Origin: Steinernema hermaphroditum
Taxonomy: Eukaryota; Nematoda; Chromadorea; Rhabditida; Steinernematidae
NCBI GenBank assembly: GCA_030435675.1
Contig: CM059623.1
Location: 12,928,092 to 12,992,091 of the forward strand
DNA: 64,000 nt
Direction of reading: 5' to 3'
Under the pieces are notes generated by a model. The model was not told the DNA's origin and searched no databases. It worked only from the letters and a program-made list of their open reading frames with translations. Positions 9,808-24,039 of this stretch are shown here, piece by piece. Each line of letters begins with the position of its first letter. Positions within the stretch are counted from its first letter, which is position 1. The translations under genes and the position numbers were made by a program.

Positions 9808-12032
9808 ATGGCAGCGACGTTCGCGATGGCGGCGCAAACAAGCGCCAGATCACCGAAGTGCATTCCTAAATTCGTTCCGAGTGAGTTTCGCTGTGCGAAG
9901 ACGGTACTCAGCGCCGAGCACCTCGACTACCTTGCTCACCAGCTGATCGCTCGCTTCCTCAGCAGTGCGAAGTCGGCGCAACCGCTGAAGGCCATTGTGG
10001 ACCGGAGAAAAATCGTTGAGGTTGAGCATTTTTGTTTCGTGTCCAGTTCTAATTTGTTGTGTTCAGGTTCTGCACAAAGTATCCGATTTGCTCGATGGGG
10101 ATAAACCGTTTGTTCCGCTCATAGCCGATGATGGGCATCCGGTCGTTGTTGTGGGCCGTTTGAGTGGAGAGATGGCGAATTTGTTGGCCGTCTTGGCGAA
10201 GTTCGGACTTCCGCCGAACGTTACATATGTGTTTTTGGGTAAGTTGGATATTCTAAATATCTGGTTTCTCCAATATTGACTTGACCGTCTGTGTTGCTAA
10301 TGCAAATTGCCGATTTTTCAAATTGAATTTATTGAAATTTGAATGTTTCGAATTGCGAAACATGCCGATTACTGAACCCTCCAATACTCCGTAGTATATT
10401 TTTCACTAATTTCAGGTAACTTCGCTGGTCCAGGCGACTATGGCATTGAACTCGCGCTGCTTCTCTTCATCTTGAAAATCCGTTTCCCAGAGAACATCGT
10501 CATTCTGAGAGGACGACTGGAAACTTACGAGAATGCCGACTCATTCATGCATCGTCACTGCGAACACAACTTCAAAAGTGAAGAGTTCTTCTTTATGTTC
10601 AATCTAGTCTTTGATCAGTTACCCGTTGCCGCCCTTGTAAATGGTGACTTTGTTGGTGTTTGAAATGAAAATAAGATGAATGTTTCAGGGGAAACTTTCT
10701 GCACTTCGAGTGGGATCTCTCAGTGGCAAAACGGCGTTCGAGTGATGAGTGATCTGAGCTGCACGATGGAGCCGTCCGAAACGCTGCTTGACAACCTGAT
10801 CACCGCGGACATACTTTACGGGAAGCCAACCCATGACGACAATTCCGGATTTCCTCCTTTGAGCGATTACGGCCGCAATTTTGACTCCATTGTTTTCAAG
10901 GCATTCTTGAAGGCGAATATGTTGAAGCGCGTTATTCGCAGCAATGACGTCGTTGAAGTACGTGCTGCCTTCGTTGTATTATCACGGATATGTATATTTC
11001 AGAAAGGATATGAATTCTCCTACCCGGACTGCATAACTCTCTCGTCCGTACTTGAAGGTGGACGTCAAATGACTGTCGTTGTCCTCGGTGGAGACGGTCA
11101 ACAAGGCCCACAGAAGATCAAGATTGTCCAGATAGCTATGCCGCATGATGATGATGCATCATACGAAATGTTTCGGCACGTTGCGGAGCGATTTCCACAA
11201 AAGTAACTGATTCTTCCACAATGGTCAAACCGGTCACCATTTTAGAGCTCCAAAGAAGCCGGGAGAACCGCGCACGACAAAGTGTCTGCACTGTGAACAG
11301 CGCTTTACATTGGACGTTCTTACGCAGCGCCGAATTCTGCGCTTCAAGGATCAGGAAACCTGGATTAAGGTAATCCCTGATCGAGTTCTTCTTCCAACTC
11401 TTTAGGTTGCCATTTTGTTTTTGTCTGAGGGACGCCTTACCATCAATTCATCTTCATTAGTCGTATCCTCCTTATCTCATCCATCACTTCTTGCATTAGT
11501 GACCCGCCTACCGCTTTTCAGACAAGTGGCATTTGCCTGCTGAACGAGTTTACCGCTGCGAAGATCATCACCGAGCGTGACAAAGAGCATCCGCAGCAAC
11601 AACACCTGGCCGAAACATACCTCCCACTTATGCTCGATATCATCCTGAACAAGTGCGAAAAGTCGTCGCGTCTGCTAGTGCCCGAGTGGGAGGCGGATGC
11701 TATCGAAAAAGTAAACACTCCCAGTCAGCTTAGTCTTTGATGTATGCCTTATTTTTAGTATCGGGAACACATTGGCGAATCATGCCACAATCGATCGATT
11801 TTGAGGGCGTTCCGAAGACGTTTTGCTGGTGGAAGCCTCACAAACATCGAGCATCTTCAGCCTAGGAAGACCCATTGTGATGACGGTCAGTTTTGCTGAA
11901 TATCTGATATTAATGCCTTCCCGATCATTTGCAGAAGATTCGGATGATTCGGACGAAACCCCATCAGAAACGCAGCCTGGACCTATGCGATCCTTGTGGG
12001 AGCGGATTATGAAGATACTGAGACTTACTTGA
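9808..12032 (+). CDS. PPP-family (PP1-like) pseudophosphatase with C-terminal extension
   Basis: Nine exons (9808-10020, 10067-10238, 10416-10643, 10689-10957, 11003-11202, 11246-11369, 11522-11710, 11759-11885, 11935-12032) give 539 residues in a single frame. Residues ~70-345 follow PP1 along their whole length, including the conserved spacing around FLG, ENIVILRG, FC and VVEKGYEF. All catalytic motifs are changed: GDxHG is GRLSG (101-105), GDxVDRG is GNFAGPG (129-135), GNHE is GRLE (161-164), the HGG metal histidine is TSSG (210-213), and RAHQ is RSND (288-291). No metal could be bound in the usual way, so it should be catalytically dead and act, if at all, as a binding or regulatory protein. 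Beyond the fold, ~190 further residues include a CLHC pair and end in an acidic DSDDSDE stretch followed by a basic amphipathic tail. Splice sites and frame are intact, so it is not a pseudogene. Nematodes have many divergent PP1-like genes, often sperm-expressed. Confidence 0.88.
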
Positions 12033-12376
12033 GTTTTGTAAATACGGTTTTAAGTGTAATTGTGTAAAGTTTAGTGTTTTCAGTTTTATCTAATGGTCGG
12101 TGGGGAACACCACAGTCTGGGAAAGGACTCTCTATTTATAGTAACTTTGAAAATACGATACAGTTGAGTCTGAACACACGAACAACGAAAGCGCATAGAT
12201 TACGGTAGCGTGTGGGAATTCGATTGTGTTGGACTGGCATGAGTGACTTCTGCAGACGCCGAGGAGGAGAAGCTGCCGCTGAGGAAGGTCAAGAATTACA
12301 TTGAAATTACTGGAAATCACAATATGTACAAGTAGATCACGACTAGGGAAGTAGAAAAAGGTTCCAGGGACGGCGA
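12033..12376. other. Short intergenic between convergent genes
   Basis: It holds the 3' ends of the pseudophosphatase (plus) and unc-51 (minus). No canonical AATAAA was identified for either. Confidence 0.4.
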
Positions 12377-15300
12377 CTAACTGTTTGTCACGGCGGTGAC
12401 AAGGCCTTGTCGCTCGAGGATTCTCAGGCGCTTCTCGACGGCGTTCTTGTACTTGGCGAGAACGGACCGGTCTTGCTCATTTTGTACCTAAACGAGAAGG
12501 GTTAGGGCTGAGCGCGGAACATGTCTACTCACTTGTTCCGAGAGCGTGTGCAGCATCATATAAGCGGTCTGATATCGCTTTGGACAGAGCTGGGGCTGTC
12601 CGAAGAGTTCGTCGAGGGCGGCGGCTTGGCACAGTTCGATGGCGTGTTTGTACATAATGCGCTCGGCGGAGATGACCGCCATGGAGGGGTCGGAGCCAGG
12701 GAGGCCGAGCGAGGCGAGTTCCTGGGATCGGACCTAGAAGAGGAGGAGAGATGAGAGGGAGCCAAAATTACTGTATCATACCAAACACTGATGGTATTTG
12801 TCGTTCAGCTGGTTCAAGACGTGCTGCACCGCTGGCGACGGATGGAGCGTGTCAGAAGCGACCTGTTTCTGAGCCAGAAGCAGTGCCGAAGAGAGCATAT
12901 GGAGCGCCCTTACGTAGACGACCAACTGCTCCGCCCGCCTGTAGGCGTCGGAGTTCGGCTCGCGCTTCTGACTTCCGCGCCTTCGACCTTCCTCCATCAT
13001 GATGGCGATCGGATTCGACTTGTTCTCCGCGACGTTCATCAACGTTTCCACGAGTTCGAGCACGAACCTCAGCTTCGAGAGCACCTGGCGATGCTCCGCT
13101 TCCATCATCGTCTCCTGCTCCAGCGGCGGTGGAGGCGCCATGTCTTCGTCGTCGTCGACCATCACCGAGTGCGAAGAACTGGCGGCGAGGGCGGCCGAGG
13201 CAACGCTTTCCACCACTGCCTCTATCTTGGCTTCTGGCGACGGAGCAGCTCTGGCCGCGTTGACGGCTCCACTGTAGACTCCACTGCTGGTAGTGGTCGT
13301 CGTGGCGGAGGTGTCGTCTCCTTCGCCCGATTCTACGCTGGCACTGTCCTGCATGAGCGAATTCGACGAAAGCTCGACGACCTCCATCTTCTTCGGCACA
13401 AACGGTAACCTGAGGGGCGTGTGGTACTCTTCGTCATCTTCCGATTCGGAGCTGGACGAAGCGGAGACGCTGAGGCCGAAAACCGGAGCCGTCTTTGGTG
13501 CCGATGGGGGACTTGGAGCTGTGGACGAGGAGGGGCCGGGGAGCAAGCCGGTGGAGGACTGAGGTGTGGACGTTAAGTACTTGATGTTGTCGACCGGAAT
13601 TGGAGCGGGCGCTGAAGGAGCCGCCGAGGACAGAGGGGAGGCCGCCGTGGCTGACTTCGGAAGAGTTCCCGGCTGGTCCAGTTTCGACGATACGATAGTA
13701 GTGGTGGCCGTGGTGGAGATATCCGCTTCGGAACACTTCGTCAAGTCGTTTACCGTATACCGTCGAGCCCTAGCTGGCAGAGCCGCTTCGGAGGCTTGCC
13801 TCGATTCACAAACCACGAATTGAGCTAAATATAAACATTAGATCGATTATTGTGGAATCCGCTTACTCATCGGAGGATTGATTTGCTCGATAGAGGGCTC
13901 CTTCTGAAGCTGAGATCCTTCGGTTGCCATTGGCATCGTCGGATCCCTGTTCTCTGGCGCCTCTGGCGTTTTAGCGAATACCGGCTGACCTCCACGATTC
14001 GCGAACGGTGCGCCGAATCTGTTGGAGAAACCCGGTGACAGCCCCGTCCTCTTCTCCTCCATCTTCTGATAGGCAAGACGTTGATTCGGGACAGGAACTG
14101 CCCTCACATTGAGAGCAGCGGTTGGCGCCGCCGAGTGTACTTGCACTTGCTTTACCGGGTGGTGCGCGCCATTGGGGCCATGTTGCTGGTTGGGCAGGGG
14201 CGGCAAGAAGGTGAAGTCGTTGGAGTCGCTCATTTGATTGGGATTCACGGCGGAGAACGGCTGCGAACTGCGGGTGGGGAATACGGCTGGCCGTGGCGAT
14301 TGGATGGCCGTCGGAGTCGCCGGGAGTTTCCGGGCGGGAGTCGGACTGTATACCGGTTTCTTGTAGGTGGCGGCGGTGCCGATTTTGGGGGAGTTCGTGG
14401 ATGGGATTCGCCGGAGTTGGGTGGGCGACGGGACGACATCGCGATTCTCGAGGATTCGGTTGGAGGGCGACTCGATTTTGCTATTCAGGAAGGGGTGATT
14501 GAAGAAGTCCTCTGAAACAAACATAGGTTCAAGATGTAACGCGAATTTGTTGATCTGAAGTCGATCAGGTGGATCTCTTTATCTGTTCACTGTGCAAGCA
14601 TGGATAGATCCTTCACCAGAGAGGCCAAAATTTCGAAAAAAAGCCTTCGTATTCGCTTTCATGATATTATTAACTCTCCTTGTTTTTTTTCTGTGTCTAT
14701 TTACCTTTTTTTTGTCGTTTCAATAACTTTTTTGAATGAATTCATTACCACAAATCTCATGAGAGACAGATTATCACCTCGAGGAAAACTAGCTCAATGT
14801 AAGCTAACATTCTTGGTCATTTTTGAAGTAATCTCTGTCGTCTGACATGGCCCTTATGGTACAAATTCTAAATGATTCACACCCAAAGCTTATCCAGGTT
14901 TTGAATTGGTCATAAATTAAATGAAAATGGTCCCTGAGCGATTTAATAATTTCAAGAACTTGTTGTAAATCAAGAGAGATTACTTTTTGTACTCCCAACC
15001 CTTTTTCTTCTAAACAAGGGAATCCCCTTTATTCGCCCACATGCATCTAACAAAGACGTCAAAAATATCGATTTTGACCTCAAATGGGCACATTATTCAA
15101 AGGCCAAAAGTTCGGCACGTCAATCAAGTGCAACCCCGCGGGCGAAAATGGCGTTTTGCAATTTATGGGCCAAAGAAACATTTCGGAGTACTAGTCGTAG
15201 ATGCCACGCTATTAACTTCAAGGCCACTAGCTCTCCAAAAGCTAGGTACTTACCGAAGGAAATCCTCTGTTTCGCGTCCTTCTTGAGCATCCTCAGCAGC

Positions 15301-16891
15301 AAATCCCTCAGATTGTCACTGCAGGTATGTGGAATCTGCGGTCTTGGATCCCTGTTCTTCTCGTAGTAGTGCTTCAGCTGCTGCGGGGTACTCGCCGGGA
15401 ACGGAGGCTTTCCTGTCAGCGACTGATAGATGATCGTCCCCAGTGACCACAGGTCCGCTTTGGCACAGTAGTTCTGTGAAGTTATCACTTCGGGGGCCAT
15501 GTACATCGGACTTCCACACAGTGTTCCAGCCATTCCTCCGTTGGTGAGCGTGCGGGCGAAGCCGAAATCGGCCAACTTGACGATGAGGTCCTTGGCGGGA
15601 GGGTTGAGGCGATTTGACGGATTGTTGAGAAGGATGTTTTGAGGCTTCAAATCGCGATGCACGATGTACTTGTCTTTGAGCACAGCGATCGCACGGGCTG
15701 AAAGGTCGAGATATTTCAACAGCGAGCTGGCTTCTTCTTACCGATTTGCACGATGAAGTGCTGAATCGCCTCCTCGGGGATCGTTCCCTTCGCTTGGAGA
15801 TAGTCACTGAGGTCACCGGCATTACAGTACTCCATCACAAGGCAGACGTGCGTCTTCGTTTCGACACAGTTCAGTAAGGACACAATGTTTTCGTGCTTAA
15901 CGAGTAACTTGAGCATCTTGATTTCTTTGCGAAGAAGGTTTTGCGACTTCTGGATATTCTTCTTGTCGATCATCTTAATCGCCACTTCGACATTGGGTTT
16001 CTAAAAGCAATTCGTCAAACGGTGAAGAATGAAAGAATGAAAACGGTGGTATCATGGTCAATCATTCAAGAGTAGTAAAAAGTAGATAACGTTTTATAGG
16101 CGCTAACTTGTCTATCCTCTAAGGCGCCAAAGCGCCAAAGGTTCTTCTTTTGTCCACCAGTTTAAGGCTATTGATTTTTGTACTAGTATGAACTTCAATA
16201 ATTAGGAAGACAACTTTAGAAGGGTCGTGAAATCCATCCCCATCCCAAGTGTGAAGTGCCTGATTCAAGGACCGTTGTTATCGAATTTGGCCAATTTCAT
16301 GTCAACAAGGCCATTTCCTATCGAAAGCCATGGAGATCATGGACAGTACCCGGGTTTTACTCTGTGACCGTCCGTGGCTGTCCATGGCGTTGGTGCCCCC
16401 GCCAGTACCCTTATCCACAGCTATGTTTTATACCTATCCAAAGATGAGGATGTTCATGAAAGTGATGTTCGTTTTTTAACACTGGATGGACTAAAATACT
16501 AGCAGGCGCCAAAAGACTCGATTTTTTTATCATTTGGACACGGTTATGTTTACTGACTTTATAGCGCTCATAATCAGCCTCATTGTCTGCAGAAGGGGCA
16601 CTTTAGTTAGAATTCTAGAAAGCCAGTCGGAAAATCAAATCGTGAGACTGGTCGTTTTTTAGTTTTCGATCGATCTCGGAAATGACCTCCCAGGCTTCTG
16701 TCCCTTTCTAGGATGCCATTCACGCCCATGCACGAAAACTAGCAACTTTTTAATATGCACCCATTTACCCCTAATTGGATATAAGAACTCACCGAAATCA
16801 GCCGACCTCGGTAGACAACCGCGAAGGCGCCATGTCCAAGGATGTCCTTGCGGTTGAACTCGAAGTCGAACTCCTCATGACGTTCGACCAT
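12377..16891 (-). CDS. unc-51: UNC-51/ATG1/ULK autophagy-initiating Ser/Thr kinase
   Basis: Seven exons on the minus strand (16793-16891, 15742-16000, 15254-15697, 13867-14511, 12782-13824, 12533-12733, 12377-12487) give 933 residues; C. elegans UNC-51 is slightly shorter. The kinase domain occupies ~8-276: glycine loop [12 protein letters not shown] (18-29), Lys42 in [12 protein letters not shown] (133-140), DFG (163-165), [10 protein letters not shown], and the family-typical end [13 protein letters not shown] across an exon junction. Residues ~280-700 are a Pro/Ser/Thr-rich disordered linker with an acidic [10 protein letters not shown] patch. The last ~230 residues are helical and match the MIT-like C-terminal domain of ULK1/2 ([17 protein letters not shown] ... 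[11 protein letters not shown]). In other animals this domain binds ATG13/EPG-1 and membranes. The kinase starts autophagy and is needed for axon guidance. The first intron is unusually long (~790 bases). An in-frame stop (TAG) lies just upstream of the chosen ATG, supporting the start. Confidence 0.93.
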
Positions 16892-19800
16892 TTCGAGACG
16901 CGTACCGATCACCTATATCACCGTCACTGCTATTGCTGTCGTCTTCTTCTCCACTCGGCTCTTCTCGATATCATCAACCTGAATAGCGGCGGTAACGATC
17001 ACTTAGAGCGACGTTCGCGAAACGGCTGTCAATAACAGCGACGCGATTTGAATAAACATGAAGTAATGGGCAAAACAAGAGCTATTTGTAACGTCGTCGA
17101 TGATGCTACGGCGGCGGATGAAAGCGATGCTGATGGATTGGCGAAGCGATTGGGGATGAGGTCAGAGACTGACTGTGAGCAGTCGTCTTCTGGCACATGT
17201 CGAGGCGAATGAGTGTCAATACAGCGCGAGCGATCATAAAAAGCGAGGCAACTTCGTTTGATGGACTGTTTGTCATTAATCTTGGCGCGTTGTGTTGCTA
17301 GGGGCTGAAAAAGTGAACTGAGAAGAAGCGATGCGTTTGAGTACAAAATAAACATTTCAGCAGAGCAAGTTGGTCAGACTAAAGCTGACAAATAAATGTA
17401 TAAGCCGCTGAAACGTGAGTGATATGTGTGCGCAAGTAGTGACTCACATCTGACCACACAAATAAAGAAAAAGTTCGATCACTACCATCTCCACAAAAAA
17501 GGGCTTCTTGTTTATACAGCGACAAAATCTAGGCGCAATACAGACAATACACACATTTGTGATTCGAGGGCTCTCCGTCACCACTTAAAAACGCTCTTGG
17601 AATTCACATTCTTCAGATCGCAAGCACATACATGTGGGCTGCATTCTTGGAAAACATGCGGGCACATGGACGATCTCAGAACGACCTAATAAAACAGCGA
17701 AACTGGGAAATTTGTCTCAAGTTTTTAGAAGCCGTGTTCGAGTTCACAGAACATGATATGAGATCATGCAATGAGGTCTTCGTGCCTGAGATATTCCAGA
17801 TACAAAGTTCTCAATCAGTGGAGTCATGGACATCAAATGGGTCAATCGGTAGCCTTCTTTTTGGATTCTACAGGAGCTTTGTGAAATAATTCCTGCTCTA
17901 AGCCATAATGGATATCAGATCCTTTAATGGGACTAGCGTTGGAACTCGAGTCATAAAGCGTCGAGTGATCGACTCGAACTCGGGCTCTAGAGACTCGAGT
18001 GCTCGACGCGGAACCTATTCCCTTCATCCTAAGATCAAACTTGAAGGATCTGCGTCATCCATCACGCCACCTAATTGGCCCATCACCGTCAACCCAACCA
18101 TTAACACATAAAACACGATCGCAGCGATCAAAAATTGCACCTTCCTGCAACAAAGAGCGACAGATGTCAAGGCGCCGGTTTTTCGGATTGCGGAAGAAGA
18201 GTCGTTGACACGTTTCCATCTGGCCGAACACCAACAAAACGAGGAAAAAATGAGACGAAAGGCACTCAGCTGGATCGTGAGAAGTATGTCCGATTTTATC
18301 TTTGGCTTTCAAAAATTGATCTCAATGATTAATCGACGTATGATCAATCGACCGGTCCTAATAAAAATGGACGGATCCAATTGAAGTGGTGGTCCTCTAG
18401 AATCCAAAAAAAAATATTTTTAGCACAGAGGATGTTTTGAGAAAAGAAGTGAATTTCGATCCGGGAAGTTCCACAGTATAATTGATCACTCCTCTGATCG
18501 AGCTCTACCCACCGGAAGCCATGAAAACACGACGACAAAACAAACCGCAGATGAGGATTAGTATCTTGTTGTCGGCGGATAAGCTGCGTTGCGTAAACAG
18601 GCCTACAATATATTGCTGCTTATCGCCTATCGGATCTCTTTGCCATCGAATCAGATTGCATGTGGACAGAGAGAGATAAGAGAGGACAGGCTAAGAACAG
18701 GAATGTGAGCTTTTGACGGAAGACTACACACAACTTGGCTAAGGTTACGAATACTGAAATGCTTTTGACGTCAGAAGTAGATGACATAGATGGGACTGCG
18801 TGACTCAATGTTACGCAACATCATGACGCATAAAAGTCGAACAACATCAATAACTTTAGTTTAGACCTACAGAAAGAAGAAAATCCAAAAACAAAAAGTC
18901 CTGGGAAAGAGAAAATCTCAAAATGACGCGAGGCTGCCGTGAGAATGACGTTCGTGTGGCGCAAACAACAGAACATATTGGCATGTTGTTAGCCCTTAAA
19001 AGCCGGAAGAAGGGAAATTCGCGAAAAGTGTGCGCATGTCTATCAATCAGATTATCGCATTCTCCGACGGGAAGTGGCCGAAGAGAGAAAACCAATATTT
19101 TGGTTTTGGAAAAAAACGAAATCTTCAAGTTCCAAAGAAACCGATAGTTCGTTCATTGCCTCATTAACGGCTAAGAAAACAAGTGTTTGTTCACGATTGT
19201 GCCCCACTAATTGCTGTCTACAAATCTTTGCAATAATGGTCATTCAAACAAGGGAGTCTTTTGAACTATCCGGCAGAGATCGAGCTGATAGTTAGCATAC
19301 AGATGGGCGTACATTATAGAACGCTAACCATAGCTTGTACCTACCCATGTAAACATATCTCCAACATTTCGTTTTAAGTGACTATATTCAACTTTATCAA
19401 CCATGCCCAAACTGTCTGTGTGGGTGAAGTGGTTGACATGTATTGGTTGCCTCTTTTCGTGTCCCGGTTAGACTCCCTTCCCAGCCATTTCTTTGATCTT
19501 TATAAGTCAATTTTAAGGTTGATCCGCGTCGGTCACGGAAGGTTCCCTCGTCCAGACTTTTAGCAAAAATCCGTTCGTGACCGGTACCAGAACATTGTCC
19601 GCACTGGCTTGAACGTAACTTTCAAAAGGTGTTCACATGTTCAGGTTCACATTCACTCATGTAAACCTGTGTGTATCAAGTTTCATCGGACATATCAAGT
19701 CGGACATTCCTGAAGGTTCCCTCATCAAAGGCTGAGAAAATAGGGTCCGCACTCTTCTTTAAATGCCCACCATAAGACTTGATTTCAAATGAAAGCAGAA

Positions 19801-22800
19801 GGGGCTGCGGCCAAATAACGTTTAAGAAAAAATGGAGCCTAATTAAAGCGCCTCCAAGGCGGAACCTATCCCCCCGTTCCCGAGGATGCTGCCATAAGGA
19901 AGTATCCTGAGATCGATTACTAAAACGCTCAAGATTGTCGCGCGTATTACGTAACTTGATAAGGTCATTTACGTCAAATGTTTCGCAATATTCCCAAATG
20001 TCAAAAACGTCGGCTGACGAAAATGCGACGTTTATATGATATTAGGCATATGGCGTGAAAAACAGGAATTTCCAGTCGACATAATACGATTACAGAATAG
20101 TGCTCTAATCGTTGTGAATATCCAGCTGATTGTGAACTTTTTGGCTGAGGAAGCCACAGAGGAACGAGCTTATTTAAAGGGCAACGATTGCGCACATCAT
20201 CTCTTATTCATGAAAACGAAAAACGACATCAAAGGACATCAACGATCTTCAATGGAATTGGTCTAGATTATAACCAAGGATAGCTGTCAATTAGCGAAAT
20301 GTTCACGTAGAGGCTTAAGTGGTGAATTGTGGAAATGTTATTAAATTATGCAGCCCCCACATGTGTGGGCTTGAGTAGCCCTCGTGTTGAAAACATAGAG
20401 CGGTTTGCCTTAAAATTTAACATTGGGCCACAAGGAAGAGCCACAGGAGGAAGTGCATAGGAAGGAACCCCCAAGGAAGGTCCTTTGTAAAGACATGTCA
20501 TAGGGAAAAGAATAGGAACTCTCGGACGGTCGTAGGAATTCGTACTTGGTTGGAATACCTAGATATTCATGACGCAGTGGACAATAGTTATCGCTTCAAT
20601 TCTCAGTAAACAATGACAAAGATCCACGCTATGTTCATGACCTCATTTAAACACGATTTAAGAAGATTTGACTCAGGGCGAACAGGGTCAATAATAGTTA
20701 ATATGAGGCAGTTACATCAACGCTTATATAGGTTAGAAATAAAGACCAAATAAGTGAAATACCTAAAAAAATAATTGGCGAAATGTAAGCTAAACTTTCA
20801 ACTCTAATCCAAAAGTAATCTACAAATCGTCAGTGTTAAAAAGAGAACGTCTACAGACAAGTAGCTCCAATCTTCGCCAAGAACTTCCGTTAGGGAACAA
20901 AGAAGAAAGAAAAACTCTGCTACCCTACATCACTATCAGCGCCCCCAAAACAGTCAGCTGATTATGATCGCTCATCGTCGCCGACCGCAGTGCCATCCCC
21001 GATCCATCCCGGCGACGTTCCATCGCCGTGATAAAAACAAGAGAAGCAATTAACCTTGATGAGACGAACCCGCGTCACATGACTACTTACACCGACGCGC
21101 TCCTAATGAACTTAACGGAACGGAAGAAGACACAACGGAAAATAGGCTAAACGAACGCGAATTACGGCTTCGTCGACGGCGACGGCGGCGGATAAGTTAG
21201 AACAGCAGTACGGACTACAAACGCGACAGATGACGTCGACGCGAAGCCTGGAGGGGAGAAGTAAAATGACACTTCGGCGATGGTCGACGAGGCGAAAACG
21301 CTCGGGGCTAAGAACGAAGAAGAAGACGAACAAGAAGATGTGTGTGGAACAGCAGCAGCAGCCGCCGCCGTCGCAGCAGGAGGACGAGCATCGGCGAGCG
21401 GAGACCGACGACGTCGCCCAACTCTATCGACTAACGCGCCGCCGCGCCACGGCAATCGATACGGCGAGCCCGACGGAGAGACGCTGCGCGTATCGCAGCT
21501 GCGGCCACACACAGCGCCAGCCGCTTCTCGGCCGCCGGCGCCGCTTAAACAGAGGGAGAGTGGGCTTAGACCCTAAATGATAAATAGCCTCGGAAGGGCG
21601 GATTGGGCGAATGAGATGACCGGCCGGGCGACGTGGAGTGACGCGTGGAAGGGAGGGAGAAGAAGGCGATGTTTTTGGAGGAGATAAGATTGGATTTTGA
21701 GTGAGGGCGTTTTGAAGGGTCATGCAAAGGTCAATTTTGCTTCTGCTCGACGAATGATGGACATTTTGTTTGAAGATAACCATACATGTTAGAGTATCAA
21801 TCTGATATCAAAGAGGGGATTCCCTCGTTCTAGATTAATGGTTGTGATTGTAGTTGAGTATTGCACAGTCAATGCTATTGGATGATGTTTTCCAAGGGTG
21901 TCCTTTTGATCTCTGGAAATCTATGGTTGCAAAAAGCGGCACACAACTATGAACCAATTTCTTTATCGTCTGATGCAGGGTTTGACCTGATTTCAGCCTA
22001 TTAGTGTATACCACGGAAACACATTTAATGATCCAATACCATCCAACAGCTTATTTGAACAGCATGCACATGAACTTTTAGAAATTCATCATGCGCATTC
22101 TTAACCTCATGCTTGAAAATAAACCAATGTGTCGAAGTTTAATGCTGGCGGGACACGAGAAACGATAGGTTTAGATATGCTACGGGCATCGGAAAACAAG
22201 TCTAAACCATAGTGGATTAAATGGTGAATTAAAGAAAACGACCAATAAAGAAAGTATGGTTACCTTATGTACCTTAAATACGGTTCTTACAAGGGTATCT
22301 TCCGAAGCGCCCGCCTCAGATCGACCAGAAAAAGGACACACAGGCAGTCATTATTGAACGTCAGCGGCAAAGACCCGCGGTAGGCATAGAATAGTGAACG
22401 TTGGCCCGCAAAACCCGTCAGTATATCCATGGCCATCTGAGCCGATCTGGTTGGTATCTTTTTTGCTCGGCTCAAATGGTCTGATGAGCCGACGAGCTTT
22501 CGGGGTTAAGGTTCCATTATGTAGACCTACCTGCATGATCGATCTGAGACAGACCGTTCGGCAGGTTCAGCGTCATCAATCTTTGATATTTGATCACTAC
22601 TTTTTAAAACACAAACAGGGTGAAGGTGTCCAAAATGTTTCAAGGATCATTTAACGGTATCAGGTTTCTTTTAGTTACTGCTAGACGAAATCCAATCTTG
22701 AAACAAGAAACGTCATCTTGACGATTGCTAAGTGTGTTTTCTTCATTTTGACGTCTCCTCGGGGAGCAGTTAATCAATGATGTCTTTAAAACTTTGTTGC

Positions 22801-24039
22801 ATCTCGTTCTCAAAGTTGAAAGATGGCACGAGAAAGCCACATATTGAGAATTGATATATGGAAGGCTCATTGAAGCATCTACGATTTCCCAAATCTTAAA
22901 ATAGACGTACTATAGAAAATGGGTCTTCGGGGATGTGAGACATTGCCGATGTCTAAATTATAGGTACTGCCTTGTTTTCCTCTCAACGACGGACCAGCAC
23001 CCATTAAGTCTAGTGTGACAAAGTGCCTACGGCTAATGTGCTTACGGGTGAAGCGCCACCGCCAATGTGATGCGATTGATCGCTTGATAAGTCACATTTT
23101 CACTGAAAAAAACAGGTTTATGTGCTTTGAGGGAATCCGAAATTCTTGACTTTGATGCGTTCCGACACAGCACGACCAACTGGATCCTGACATATGAAAA
23201 AAGGTGAGTCCATATAAGATTGCATTCAAGGCAACGGATGGGATAAGATCAATTATGAGTGGTTCCACTAGGGTCTCTTACCTTCTTGGAATGTGGACAA
23301 ACAACGCGCCAACCTCCATCACAATTCTACCCATCAGCACAAAGGACACATGTGGAGCATTCGCCGAATTTTACGCCACACAAAGACGTGCTGGAGGCGA
23401 TTTTTTGCGCGAATCGGCTGCAGCGCCGATTCCCCTAATTGGCTTATTGAGGCGACGCAATTGTTCTCTCGAAGACGCTAATCTGTTTTTCGGGAATGCG
23501 AGGATTACGAGCGGAGGATTGGCGTACGCAACGAGATTAGTCCGTGCTCAATTGTGGAACGTCACCTGCCATGGATCATGGACGGTTAAACAATCGAAAG
23601 AGGACGAGTGAACGTTGGATAGCGAATGTAGATGCTCTTACCCACACGATATGAGGCGAAGAAGGTCGTGCGGTTTTACGCAGAAATGTTTTTGATCTTG
23701 ACGATTTCAAGCACATTGAAGTCTTACCGAGAGATGTTATTCGATCGAAATTTTACGAGACTCGAGACTAGGATCAGGGTCGAGATCGAAAGATCGATGA
23801 CATTGCTCGAAATTCCGGCATCTCTGCTCTTACCCACAAGTGTGAATAGAATTTGAATAACAAATTGCGGTAAGTGTTTCTTTTCGGCGACAATGGCGTC
23901 TGAGAAAATTCTCAAAATTATCAAGCGCATACAAACTGGTTATTTCAGTTACCGAGACGTACGATTATCCACTCAACGTCCAATTAAGCACTACCGAATT
24001 CATTAGCCATTCCGATTGTCTGAAGATCTTCAGAACAGT
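16892..24039. other. Long gene-poor interval upstream of unc-51
   Basis: No coding region could be supported. It contains a cluster of CTCGAG/GTCGAG palindromic words at ~17950-18010 and a GC-rich low-complexity block at ~21160-21570 with open frames on both strands (see rejected items). The rest shows scattered open frames without splice or family support. Regulatory DNA of unc-51 may lie in its right-hand part. Confidence 0.4.

Noticed and set aside
12791..13562. Long open frames antisense to unc-51 exon 5
   Set aside because: They are mirror images of the Ser/Ala/Thr-rich unc-51 linker, whose codon pattern leaves the other strand free of stops.
21162..21580. Overlapping open frames of ~100 residues on both strands in a GC-rich block
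   Set aside because: Frames are open on both strands because the sequence is GC-rich and low in stops; products are Arg/Ala/Pro low-complexity with no splice partners or homology.
23204..23611. 135-residue plus-strand open frame
   Set aside because: No recognisable motif; the opposite strand is also largely open; no neighbouring exons.
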